Positions 22,156 through 33,317 of a stretch of DNA of 64,000 nt are shown piece by piece (position 1 is the first letter of the stretch; every line of letters begins with the position of its first letter). Below the pieces are notes generated by a model. That model ran no database searches. It was given only the letters and a program-made list of their open reading frames with translations, and was not told the origin of the DNA. This stretch comes from Eutreptiella sp. 'Long Island Sound 2002' (lineage: Eukaryota > Euglenozoa > Euglenophyceae > Eutreptiales > Eutreptiaceae): the NCBI GenBank assembly GCA_964036045.1, contig OZ038382.1:153338961-153402960 (forward strand), written 5' to 3'. The translations under genes and the position numbers were made by a program.

Positions 22156-23994
22156 TTGTCGGAGGAGGACATGGCCAACCTTCGGTACCTCGCTTTGCAC
22201 CGAATTCCGGAGACGTTGGAGAAGTTGACAAAGAGCTTGATGCAAGAAAGACCGGTAAAGCCTCTCCCATACATGGTCAAACAATTGACCGAAATGCGGA
22301 TTGCCAACAAGACAAAGAATATTGAGGAGTTCATCAAAACTCACAGCAACGATCCGAACTTCAGATTTAGTTGTATGTTGACCTCCCACTTCTCCCACGC
22401 CGCGGTTGGTAAATTGCAGTTGTATGACTCGTCCTTGGTCTCATGGTCCAGAAAATAACCCCACCCCCTTCACAAATGAGTTGCACTGGCACTGCAAAGT
22501 TCCCCATCTTGACAACTAGAACGTCAGAAGACGATGACACGCGTAAGAATATTTGAAGTGCGACAGTATGCCACAGGCTCGTTCTGCTGCAAGGGCAACA
22601 GGTGTCGCGGCAGGGCTACACCAATGGGCGGCGAGGCTGTCCTCCCAATGGGCTGCGGGGCTGTCCAGGATTGCTCCAACGACGGTTCCAAATCACTCCG
22701 AATCGTTTGAAACCCAGGACACGTGAAACTGTTTTCTGACAGTGGCATGGAAAACTGGGGAAAACAGCTTCTTGGGCATGGAAAAATAAAAGGCCCCCAA
22801 AGGCGACTATTTGGCAAAGGAAAACGCGGGCCGTTGGATGCTAAGAAGCATCTACCTCAGGGGGTCCGCACATGTGTTTTGTGCCCATGTTTGAAGTTGA
22901 TCGTGTAGCCACGCCGCCTCCCCGCTTTGAGAACCCCTATGCGAGTATGTAGCCAATTGGCTCCTTACCGCTTTGCGCTACATGTATGGTTTGGTTTTGC
23001 CCCTTCCCGGACCCAGTCGACGTGGTGGGCAAGGGATTTCATGCGATGCTGCTGTTGGTTTCTGTGCTCGCGCGGGCAACGGGGCTGAATATGGCTCGCG
23101 TTGGAGGGGTTACTCACGACGCCCACGAAAGACCAACACCCGCATCAACTCCCAATTTTCCTCGGCGTGGGCTGTGTGTTGATCTTTTCACAGCGGACAC
23201 TGCGCGAGAGATGGGTAAGAATGCTGCTGTGCAACTCAAAGAAGGTGAACGGGACGAAAGCATACAAAGCGAGGCATCCACGTTTTCCGTGAATAGCGTT
23301 GACATGGCTGATTTCATGCAGGTATTTGCTGGACTGGACTGGAGGGTTCGCTCTTCAACAACAAGAATCATGAAACGTCTGCACCTGACCAAGAAACACT
23401 GCGTCCCCCAATCGACCAGTCGTCAGGGTTCTCAATAAGAATCGCGTCACTTGGGAGGTGGGGATGGGGGTTGGCCACCTGTGACAAAGTCGCACTTGGA
23501 TGTCACGCTTGGCTTTTTTGAGGCTGATGGTGAAAGTGCCCAGTGGCAGTATTAGTGACCATGACTGTCACTGTGTGTTCCTGTGTTATTGTTTTGTCAT
23601 TTGTCTGCTTCCCTGCCTGTTGTTTCTGCCATTTTTCTGTCCTCCAGCAACATGCCTGGAAAATGGACCTGGGGGGCTGTGGGGATGCACTTGATTGGTG
23701 CAGAGGACATACAGGCAGACTTTTGAGTTGGTTGCTAGTCTGTGGGCTGCCAAGCCCAGACGCCCTGTGCAACACAAGGAACGGAAACCAAGAGCCAAGG
23801 TATCCAAAGAAACAGGGCCCATGCTGAATGATTGATGATGGACAGGACACAGATTGGAGTTCTTTGATTGATGAGTCTGGTTTCAGTCACAGGGTACAAC
23901 AAGTAGTTCAGATTCCCTGTCCTTCATCTCTGGCAGCGATGACAGTTCCAGCAACAGATCCAGTGACACTGACAGTTCTGACAATAGTGCCTGA
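22156..23994 (+). CDS. RIIa/Dpy-30-like docking-domain protein, three exons
   Basis: Exons: 22156-22372, 23194-23321 and 23887-23994. Introns: 821 bases (GTATGT...TTTTCACAG) and 565 bases (GTATTT...TTTCAG). Phases agree at both joins (1, then 0). If the ATG at 22171 is the start, the product is 145 residues; an upstream exon is possible, because an acceptor (TTGATTTAG) precedes LSEEDMANL in the same frame. Residues 5-40 (YLALHRIPETLEKLTKSL, then QERPVKPLPYMVKQL) match the pattern of RIIa/Dpy-30 docking helices: IP, a hydrophobic helix, RP, a second helix. In known proteins this four-helix dimer binds amphipathic anchoring helices, often in flagella or with kinases and adenylate kinases. The middle is polar. 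The last exon is a Ser/Asp-rich tail (SGSDDSSSNRSSDTDSSD), a likely phosphorylation region. Domain call inferred by pattern only. Confidence 0.65.
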
Positions 23995-26900
23995 TCAACG
24001 TGCTGTACGAGTTGTGCCCTGCCGTGCCCGGACCTGTGACATGTGACAAGTGACAAGAGGCTGGCAAGAGGGACAAACCCCCCCCCCCCATTGAGAACCC
24101 TGCCAGTCGTCATTGTGAGTCACCGTTTTAGAGCATCAAAACTCATCGATGACAATTGCCTTGGGGTCGCTCTTCAGCATGGACCACGAGACGACAGAAC
24201 GCCCTATAGCGCGGGACGCCCCCGGGAGACGCCGAAGATCATATACATCACCCGCCCTCACGACTTCCTCTGCAGGCTCTGAGGATGTTTACCATCACTC
24301 CTAAAGCACAACCAAAACCCCCTTGGCCTACAATGTGGCACTCATGGGTGAAAGTTGAGAGTCCAAGCCGAGGGCTCACATCCGACAGGCCAGCTACATT
24401 TATTCGTGCATGTGAGTTTTTATGGGGACACACGCAACCATTCTTTATGCAGGAGTTTCGCCAGGCGTATTCCCATGTTACGCATAATAAGAATACTACA
24501 GGTGTGCCAGGGGGATGCACGTGCATGTGCAGCTCGCCGCACAAACGGTGTCACCTTTGTTGTCCTGTTCAAGGGTGAGGAGGTTCTGAATTTGAGTATT
24601 GTCATTCAGTGACGTTGAAGTTCAGTGAAGTTCAGGTGCCCAGTGACATTGACAGTGGCAGTCACGGTAACAATGCCAGTGGCGCGACGACTGCTGTGGC
24701 CAATCCAGAGATCTGATCCGGCATTGTTCCGCAGTTGATTGGCTTCCACTTCGAGAGTCACGCAATCTTTTGGTTCGATCTGCCTCCCGTTCGTCCTAAT
24801 TGTGGGGGCGATTATTGCTTGGGGGGAAGGGGGAAGAAATGCAATTCGCGTTTTCCTGCATCTTCCCGCAGTTTTTGGTTGTTGGCACCAGCAGGACAAT
24901 TTGCCCACATGGTTCAGATTTTTGGGGAACTCAGGGAAAAGGAAATGGATGATGGGGCACTGCGAAGAAATGCCCCTCACATTGCTCCATCCCACATCAG
25001 TAGTGGAAAGCACCCTTCAAATTTCACAGCCTGAATAACTGAATGTGAAGTCTGTCGGCGCCGGCAGGGGAGTGGGCACCATGGGGGGTGGGGGAGTAGC
25101 TGCAATTGTGAGCGGTGAGACAGACATTCCACTGTCACTGACAACCCTCCCCCCCCCCAACCCACCAGGCCATTGCTTAGTCGGAAAAAGCCCCGCCCCA
25201 AGGGGGATGAAGAGGTGGGTGGGTGTTCGGCCTGCCTCCGGCGCGGACCATAGGGCGACCCAAGGAGGAGGGGTGTCCCAGCCAAACCCCCCTCCCCCCC
25301 CCCTCCTTCTAATACATCCCTGGACCGAACAGACGCAATTTGCCCACTTGTGGGCCACTTCTGATCGTGTCCCCTACTCTGAAGCGTTAGAGACCCCCTA
25401 GGTGGCAGGGGCCCATCCGCCCACTTGTGGGCCACTGCTGATTTTGTCCCCCGCTCTGAACAGCAGGGGTTATGTAGCCAATCTGCTCAATCGTACACAT
25501 TGGGTACGTCTTGCAAAAGTTGCATTTTTTTAATTTTCCAATTTGGATTATAATTGTAATTATAAGACTCATCATTTACACGATTTACTGCAAGGAAGAA
25601 ATTGCACAATTTTCCCACAAAAAAAAATTACACCACTTGACGACTTTTTTGGTACATGAGTTACATTTTTTACATGTGAGCGCGCCGGGCAAAGTTTCAA
25701 TGGTCACCGTGCATGTGTCTGTATAGGCGTATGGGCGTTTCTGACCTAGCCTGGCACAATGGGATTTGGGCCTTTCTTTTAGTGCCCAAGAGAGCAAGCA
25801 ATGATTCCAAGAGAGGTTCATTAGACTCCCTCAACACCACTTCATCCAATCATGCATAAATGACCTGCGCTTTTGCAATTGTGAAAAGGGCACCCCAAGC
25901 TGGGTATGACCCGGGTAATGCATTGGGATAGTGGCTGGAACATTGATTTGGATGACGGGCGCGCGCCAGGCAAAGGATCCCTCATTTTTGGCCATTTTCT
26001 CCAGCCATCCACTTTTTGGGTGGTGGGGATTGCGAATGATTACCACAGAACCCAGGTGTTGGCTGTATTTTTTTCGCAGAGGATGCCATCTGTGTGGCTT
26101 TCTTGGTCTGTCTCCTTGCCTTTGGGATTCTTCTTGTACTGTTTCATCCTTGTTCTCTTGCACCATGACAACACATGTTTGCTCATGTGGGGCACAAATC
26201 AGCAATTAGCCAAATGCTAAACGGGAGAGTTTAGACTCAAGCGGCACGCAGCACGCTTGGAGAAGCTCAAGTCCAGCGCAGCTTTTGGGCTTGGCTGACG
26301 ACCTGAGCAGAGGGGGTGGGTGGGCGGGTCAGATGGGGTTCGCTAGGGGCCAAAACACCCCCAACCCCCTGGGTCCGTAAGCAATGGCCTGCCCTCCCCA
26401 CATGCACACTTCCCAGAATCACACACAGCCCGGAGGCATGCCTCCACAACACACAACCAATGTGCGTGCAACCAGAAGTACCAACTGGCAAACCTTCTCC
26501 GCCTTTCAGCCCCCCCAGTATTGCTGGTACAACGCAGTTGTTTTGCGGCCAGTGCTTAGGAGACTCATTAGTCATGGATGAGTGTGGAGTGTGGTGGTGG
26601 CGCTGGGAGTCACCATGTGGCTGTCTGCAGGAAGTTTGACGAAGGCCGAACTCGGAGAAATAATTGATTGCGTAGGTATTGCCCGATTCGCCATTGTTTG
26701 AGCCGGCCCCATCATGCGCAAACGTGTGTCGGGGGACAACACGCGGCGTGTCGGGGGACAACACGACGGCAGCCTGGGACTTTCATTAGGGACCCGCTGT
26801 TACCATGTTGTCTGCCAGTTTGCGCGTGATGGTGGCTTGACAGGAGGCTTGCAATATGGCCTTTTCAGGTTCAACCCCCAATGACGATGTGGGGGGGGGG

Positions 26901-27480
26901 GGGTGAACAAGCCCTCGAGTCGCTCGAACCTTCGGGTCTGCACGGTTACGTGGTGTCGCCCTTTGCTGCTCACACCGCACGGTCGGAGCCCTCGTATAGC
27001 TAGAGACAGAAACACTTCATTGAGCCCACCAACTCATCAACCGATGATACGATGATGATCGTGAGGGACAATTCTTGGGCATCGCGTCGATTCGCCGAAA
27101 TCGGGACAATTTTCGGCTAAATTTGGCGGCCACACGATATCCCCCTGCCCTCCACCACCACCATCCACCGTCATCGCAGGTGCTGCAGGGCGCTTGCAGG
27201 GAAGCTGCCCTGCCTTGGGGTGGTGAGGGGCAATTGGTCTCATAAACCAAGGAGGCGGCGTTCCCGTGAGGCAGTCTTGGTAGCTCACAGTGTCGGTGAG
27301 TATTGGACTGACGTTGCACTGGCAAACTTCGGTGGTGAACTCAGTTTGCGTGCGGAACACCGAGTTCCGCTTCGCAACTCAGCCCTATGGGGGGGGGGGG
27401 GGGCTCCCAGATTTCGAGGGGGTGTAGTGTAGTGTGGGGCAGGAAAGTCTCAGCGCAACGTCAAGGCTCACATACACGCA
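23995..27480. other. Intergenic region with dispersed repeats; no supported gene
   Basis: Frames are short and overlapping. The region contains C runs at 24080-24090 and 25149-25157, reverse-orientation copies of the TACATAACCCC repeat at 25335-25475, a repeated GGCAAAG motif (CGCGCCGGGCAAAG at 25682, CGCGCCAGGCAAAG at 25962), and a duplicated GTGTCGGGGGACAACACG segment at 26727-26768. G runs occur at 26890 and 27391. I see no exon with matching splice signals. Confidence 0.45.
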
Positions 27481-27755
27481 GCTAATGGCGCATTAGTGCC
27501 GTTCCGTTTTGGTCGCTGGAACTGCCGAAAGCAGCGGCCTGTTCAATGCATTCTGGACGTTGTCGACGGAGTTGGGCGCATGTTTCATTTTGATTTGTGC
27601 CCTTACTTCGGGAATGATTGGGCGACGGTGTCCTCCGCGCCAGCAGCCAAGTCCGAAGAAACACATGTTTCAGCAGGACTTGGCATGTTGTCAGTGGGAT
27701 ACCCGAGCGAGTGGCCAACTCGCTCATATACCCCTTGAGCCCTTCTTTGACGTTT
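27481..27755 (-). pseudogene. HU/IHF-like fragment, probably broken
   Basis: On the minus strand, after a stop at about 27757, the frame reads VKEGLKGYMSELATRSGIPL followed by TTCQVLLKHVF. This resembles the N-terminal helices of HU-type DNA-binding proteins (ELA, a TG or SG turn, then a VLLK helix), including the HU-like proteins of dinoflagellates and plastids. The expected beta-arm seems to continue in another frame (IIPEVRAQIKMKHAPNSVDN), which ends at 27487, so the locus has a frameshift or a small intron that I could not place. A donor-like GAA|GTAAGG lies at about 27603. The match is by eye and short; chance similarity is possible. Confidence 0.3.
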
Positions 27756-28109
27756 CACGCCCAATGCTCGCTCTCAGTGTGTTTTACGTTGACTGATTTG
27801 GGACACCTCGGAGGAGGCTCGCTCGCCCAACGTAGACAGCGGGATACACAGGGCAAGCCACCTCTGAGTAGGTTGTGTTGACAAGGAATTCATTTTTGGG
27901 GAGTGGGGCAGGGGGGGGGGGGGGGGTTTGGCACGAGGCCATGGAGGGGGGCGGGGGGGGGGTCCCTGCATGGGTTCTCAGCTCTGTGTGAGTAGGTGAA
28001 AATTCTTAGACAGGCCCCTTTGATAATGCTGCCCTGGATGGACCTTGGGGGGGCGTTAGCGCGCTGGGCATCTTTTTTGACCCGTGTGCCACCAGTGACC
28101 TTTTTGGGG

Positions 28110-28200
28110 GGTGCACTAAGCGCAGTGCGCGCACAGTGCAACTATTTGGACGTCTAGCCGTCCTAGAACCCCATATGTTGTGATACTATGGTCATTGTGC
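28110..28200. repeat. Dispersed repeat of about 85 bp, copy 1
   Basis: From GTGCACTAAGCGCAGTGCG through GCAACTATTTGG to TTGTGATACTATGGTCATTG this stretch matches 36965-37052 in the same orientation with scattered differences. Shorter relatives (GCGCAGTGC, CGCAGTGCAA) occur near 37700 and 38900. No coding capacity. Confidence 0.65.
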
Positions 28201-28251
28201 CATTCATTGGAAGAAAGAATGGCACTTTGACAGCCCGCCAACAATCTTACA

Positions 28252-28650
28252 ATGACGTGCACGGGTGGTATAGGGCACGCATTGAACAGCTATTTGCTTG
28301 CTTCCGGCATTGGGGCTTGGTTAGGAACATCTAGCGTGGCGGCCCCAATGAGTTGCACCAGTCAGTCCGTATTTTGTTGCATTTTACGCAATTTTGCATT
28401 CGCAGGTAGGTGCGTCACCCCCCCTATGGACCATGGGAGCATGTCCCGCCTCATGTTTGGACTGACTCTCACAAGCAACTTGGCCACCACGCAAGATGAG
28501 GCAGAGGATGAGGCAGAAGTGTTTGTGTTGTGTTGTCAGAAGCGTTCCACCATCACAGTTTGTGGTGAGTGTGAAGAGCATTATTGTGCTGAATGTATTG
28601 ACACCCACGCCTGTGGTGTTAAGTACAATACAAATGACATTTGGAGTTGA
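28252..28650 (+). CDS. Cys-rich ORF, possible transposase C-terminus
   Basis: A 132-codon frame whose last third is Glu/Asp-rich (DEAEDEAEVF) followed by CCQKRSTITVCGECEEHYC, AEC and THAC, ending in IWS. The spacing (CC, then C after nine, CxxC, C after four, CxxC, H) fits a zinc-binding module. It could be the C-terminal Cys-rich domain of a piggyBac-type transposase or another treble-clef finger; I cannot separate these by eye. The first two thirds look non-coding, and an acceptor-like TTCGCAG at 28400-28406 suggests that a shorter exon is the real unit. It sits between a dispersed repeat and the EF-hand gene. Confidence 0.35.
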   Translation: MTCTGGIGHALNSYLLASGIGAWLGTSSVAAPMSCTSQSVFCCILRNFAFAGRCVTPPMDHGSMSRLMFGLTLTSNLATTQDEAEDEAEVFVLCCQKRSTITVCGECEEHYCAECIDTHACGVKYNTNDIWS

Positions 28651-29078
28651 ATTCACAGCTATTGCATTATTATGCAACGTGCTTTGTAGGGAAGGTGTGC
28701 AGTGCAACGTGGTCTACTCGGGGGGCTTATCCATGAGAGGGTAAATCTGGGGCTGAAGTCGGGATAGTTCATAGAAAAGTAGCGCGCCGGGCAAACATTC
28801 CCCCCTGGCACCCACCAGCCCTTGCTCGGAATGAGCATTTGGAGGTTAGACCGAACACCGGACGACTACCACAGGGGATTGTTTGTGGGTAGGGGGATTG
28901 TTTTGCAGTGCAATTAAGCCCCCAACCCGGAAGCCCTCAGCGTGTCCAGTAGCTGCATCTCGAACCCTCAAACCCAAGCTCCCAGACCTGAGTCCCCAAA
29001 CCACAAGGGCGGCGGGGGACAACCCACGTCGCCTGTGCCTGATGATTCATCACCCCCCCCCCTGCCATCTGCCCCTAG

Positions 29079-32000
29079 CGTTTCCGACCCCGGACAACAT
29101 GCTCACGGACATGTTCAACGAGATTGACATCGACAAGGAGGGCTCTGTGGAGTTTGAAGTGTTTTTGGCGCGCATGAATTACAAGATCCAGGGCCGCTTC
29201 AGCTCCGATGTGGTCAAGTCGATGTTCCGCTCGGTGTGCGCTGCTGAATCTCTGGACCCAACGGGGCTCGATTGGGAAGCCGGCACCCGCTGAGGCAACC
29301 TGCGCCACACACCTAACCCCCTTTTTTGACCAATGTGGTTATCCTTGCCCCTCCACAATGCACCCCTCCACAATGCAGGGCGGTGACCCTCAACAGGAAC
29401 TGCCTCCTGCTGTTGAGCTGCAGAAACATGCCATTTTGGAGAAGTCCTGGCTGATCCCTCCCAACACTGGCGCGGCGAGGCCATATGCCCCCCCCCCCCC
29501 CTGTCACCACCGCTCCTATTTTACCCCCCAGACTGAAGTTGCTTGTAAGCTGCTGTAGTACTGACTGTCTGTCTGAGTGTGGTAATGTCTGAGGTGGGTG
29601 TTTGGCTCTCTTTTGATTTGATTTGATTCCCTGAGATTCAACCAGGACTGGTCTGCCGAAAAATGGTTGCCGAAAAGAGATGCACGCAATTCAGGCTGAG
29701 GAGTGCATTGCCTCTCTTTTCTGCGCCTGATCCTGCGGTGCCTGCCAGCGTCGGGACAGGGATGGGGGCTGGGAGGGTGGGGGAAGTGGGGGAGACCAAA
29801 AAGAAGTCGATCTGAAAATTGACATGACAAACACGGAGCAAGAACAGAGGGGCAGTGGGCAATCACAAGCAGTGGGGATCGGCATTCCACTCCCACCCAT
29901 AAGACTGCGCCTTTCCTCCTCCACTCCACGTCAACACAAACGACCTCGATCAACACAAGCAGGTCACACAAATGATAGAAGCGCTGGACACCGCTTCTAC
30001 AACGGTGACCAACCAGCCATTATCGTATGCCACCCCACCCTACATGCCATGCTACACATCCGATGCAGAGAGAACACCTTTCCACTTGAGCCCACAACCC
30101 CATGGCCCTATGGGGTTGGCACCCACTGGGCCTGCTAAGCGAGGCATCTGGCGGTGCCGCACCAGTGTGCTGGTCTATGTGCATTGCATTTAGCAACGAG
30201 ACAGCCTCCGTGACGTTGCTGGTGAGTGGGATCGGGGTTCATGGTTTTGCCCATCTCGTTCTCTCGGGTGTGCTGCAGGTGGCCTTGGACAACAATGTGT
30301 TGGACGTGGAAGGGGTGGTCACCGTTTTTCATAAGCTGGGTTTCAAGATCTCTGACCGTGAGGTATGGATGCTGTGTGTCGCAGGGCTTGATATGGATCA
30401 GCATTGGCACCAAAGGCCTTTTTTTTTCGCAGCCAGCCGTTTGGTTTGCTCCACTTCCACTTGTTGTGGACTGGCCGGTCTGGCGTCAACCAACGGCGGT
30501 TGGTTATGTGTTTACTGTTGGCAAGTAATCACGTCGCCAGATGTTGTGAGATCAGACCGGGCAGTTGAGGAGTGCTTTGGTTCGGATATGCGACTGTTGT
30601 TTTTTTTTTTTGAGGGGAAGCGGTCCTTTTTTTTCCCTTGATTGGCACCAACTTACAGGCCGAAAATTCTCCTTGTTGGCCTGGGTTTCCATATATGGCC
30701 CGAGGGGGGAGCGTTGGTGGTGGGGGGGAGGGGGGGCTGCTGGCTCTTCGGCTTGGCCCAGTGCCAGCTGGTAGCCAGGAAAGGGTGCCCACTCCCTGTG
30801 TCTCCACCACACCCGTGTCTCTACCAACCAGTGCCTGAACAGTTCACCGCCAAAGGGGTTACTCCTCTGCACCCGGGCACAGGCCAGAGTAGTTGCCCAC
30901 CCAGCCCCCAAAAAGGACGGACTCGGCGAACCATGGATACCTCGGCATCTGACCCTTCCTGGGGCTGGAACCCAGCCGTCTGAAGCCCCCTGAGGTTTGG
31001 GATACAGTTTGTGATTTGGGGGTGACAGATAGGGCTGGAAGCAAGATTTGGGGTCGGTTTTTTTTATGGGATGCCATGGGATGGGAAGGGACTCCATGTT
31101 GCCCTGCTTTGTTGTGTCATTTGTGATGGTTCAGGGGCGGGGGGGGGGCTATGACCCGAGGGGGGTGGTTTTTACCAGAGGGGGTGGTTTATCACTGCAA
31201 AAGGGGTAGTTCTCACCTCTCAAAGGGGTGATACAACCACCCAGGGTGGTTTCATCACCCATTTGGGGGTGGTTTTATCACCGTGATTATTTGTCGAGTG
31301 TCGTCTATCATTCATTTCATTTATGTTGTGGCGGCTTATCCCCCTGCCTGGGCAAAGTCCGCCTGTGTTTGTATGTAAAAGGAGATTTAAATGCGATGTA
31401 ACTGTAACAAGGGAGGTAAGATGGGGGCTGTGGCCTGTGTTCTGTGCTTCTTCGTTCACTTAATGTGACTCCCATGATGCACTGAGCAGAAAAAGGCCTG
31501 TCCGCACTTCGCGATGAAACCAGTCTTGTAGTGCAAAGCACTGAAAGAATAGTTAAAAAAGCAATGAGACTAAAAGGATAGGGCAAAAGGTTGTGTTGAG
31601 TAAAAGGACAAATATGTGGATGGTTTCCTGAAGACAAGGCAAAAAGGCGCACCCTGAGGGAAACTGGTAACAGTTTCTCCTGGGCTCTGCATGTTCGTCC
31701 TGTCTGGGGGGTAAAGGGCGGCGGGGGAACGTGTTGCTGTGGGGAGGGGGGAGGGGAGGGGGAGGGGGGTCGTCACACCCTGTCCCCTCCTTCCCCTTGA
31801 GGAGGAAGATCCTGGCTCAAGGGGGCTCATTGCTGGTGCTGGTGCTGGTGGTGCTGGTGCTGGTGCTGGTGGTGGACTTGCTCTTGCTGGTCCACATATC
31901 CCAGTCTATCCTGGGCGTAGCCTGGTGCCAACCCCCCCCCCCCCCTGCTTCCCATCGGCCCCTACCGTGAGGAGTTGTCGTTTGCAGGCTTGCTTGGCTG

Positions 32001-32578
32001 AAAAACCGCAATTTTTGGATGACCCCCGACCACCAGCCAGGCCTGGGTCATCATGGTGACAATGCCAGTATGTAGAGCACCGGTCCGGCCCATCTGTGCT
32101 TTTTGGTGTCCATGTGCCCCATCAAGTTTACAGGCAATCAACTCATTTGAATGATGCCTTGCCGGGCTGGGCAGGGGCAGCTCATGCACAGCGCTTGCAG
32201 AGCTCGATCGTGTCATTGCCAAAAGATATTTCCGTTCGGACCCGGAAGACCGCAGGCAAAAATGCAAGACAGGAAAACTCAGGACGCATGGAATTCATTC
32301 AACTGCTGCTTTGTTTCCCTGCATTTTCCCCCGCTCCGCCGCGGCACGCCTGACCTTGTGCTGACGTCCATGCCATTCACCCTCTTGTGCCCTGTTCATA
32401 GTTGTCCGATCTGTGCGGCCGCTACAGTGCCAATAGGACCTACATCACCCTCGATGAGTTCCAAACAATGGTGCGTGTGCACTCTGCCTCGTTGCCCCCG
32501 CCTGCCATCGCAATGGGCATTGGGGGGCCTTTCGCACGCAGCTCAGACTCTGACCCGCGAGATCTGGACGACGACTAA
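29079..32578 (+). CDS. EF-hand protein, last three exons (5' end not found)
   Basis: Exons: 29079-29233, 30279-30362 (84 bases) and 32402-32578. Introns: 1045 and 2039 bases, GT-AG. Both joins are phase 0 and the final frame closes exactly at TAA. About 137 residues are visible. Near the start is FNEIDIDKEGSVEFEVFLARM, an EF-hand with D1, D3, E5, G6 and V8 in place but Val at position 12 instead of Glu, so calcium binding may be weak. The middle exon (GVVTVFHKLGFKISDRE) looks like the entering helix of a second pair. The last exon has RYSANRTYITLDEFQTMV, with I8 and E12 kept but the acidic residues at positions 1 and 3 lost. The tail is Ser/Asp-rich and ends DLDDD. EF-hand pairs normally sense calcium; here at least one loop looks degenerate. 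The first exon needs an upstream partner in phase 1. An alternative end splices at about 32464 to the exon at 32907. Confidence 0.65.
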
Positions 32579-32906
32579 CGCTCCCGGATCTCCCGATGCC
32601 ACTCTGCCGCATCAGCAAAGCCCCTTCCCCTGTGTCTGATCGTCTGTTCATCACGTGTTCAAACTTTCAGTGGGCCATGCTGGGCTGGGCGCCGTTCCAC
32701 ACAGGCTTGACTGGGCTCGGGTTGGGCCGATTTTCAGCTGCAAGGCATTGTCAAAAACTGGGGGTACAAGGCGCCTGAGAGCGTAAGGATGTCTGATTTT
32801 TCGCAGGACACATTTTGGTCAAGCAGTTTTCCTTTGGTTCGTCGGTGAGCTATCCGAGACCCAGCGGTTTCCAGTAACCTGGCCATCTCGCACGTTGCTA
32901 CACTAG

Positions 32907-33317
32907 GGGATAAACCGACCTCGAAGGCCATGTTCAGGGGTCCACAGGTGGGAGGGGATCGGAGGTCCGTCCCCTCTAGGGGCGCGGCAGATTGAGGGCC
33001 ATCCCATTGACCAAAACACCAAGGGGTTTGGATTGTACAGACCAATGGTTTGCCCTCCTTCATACCCAGAGCTGTTGAGCCCGTGGTGGCATTTCCATTG
33101 CTGTATCAGTACCCCCTCCCTTAAACCTTAGTTCTTGACCAAACTTGCCATCAACACAAGCGTGAGAATCAGCAACTGCAATGCAGAACTCAACAAGCTC
33201 AGTGCCATGCACGCCACTATCAGCGAGATCATATACTCCGTCAGCATCTATCAATCACCCACAGTGTCCATGCGTTCCAGCAAGTACTTACTGCTGTTAA
33301 CCATCGCAGAAACTTAA
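32907..33317 (+). CDS. Two candidate terminal exons of an unknown protein
   Basis: Exon 32907-32947 (DKPTSKAMFRGPQ) ends in a donor CAG|GTGGGA. Exon 33132-33317 follows an acceptor (AAACCTTAG) and reads FLTKLAINTSVRISNCNAEL onward for 61 residues to a TAA. The join is phase 0. The second exon is helical and well mixed in composition, unlike the surrounding frames. They may be a separate small gene, or an alternative 3' end of the EF-hand gene: a donor at 32464 would join in phase 1. I do not recognise the sequence. Confidence 0.4.
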
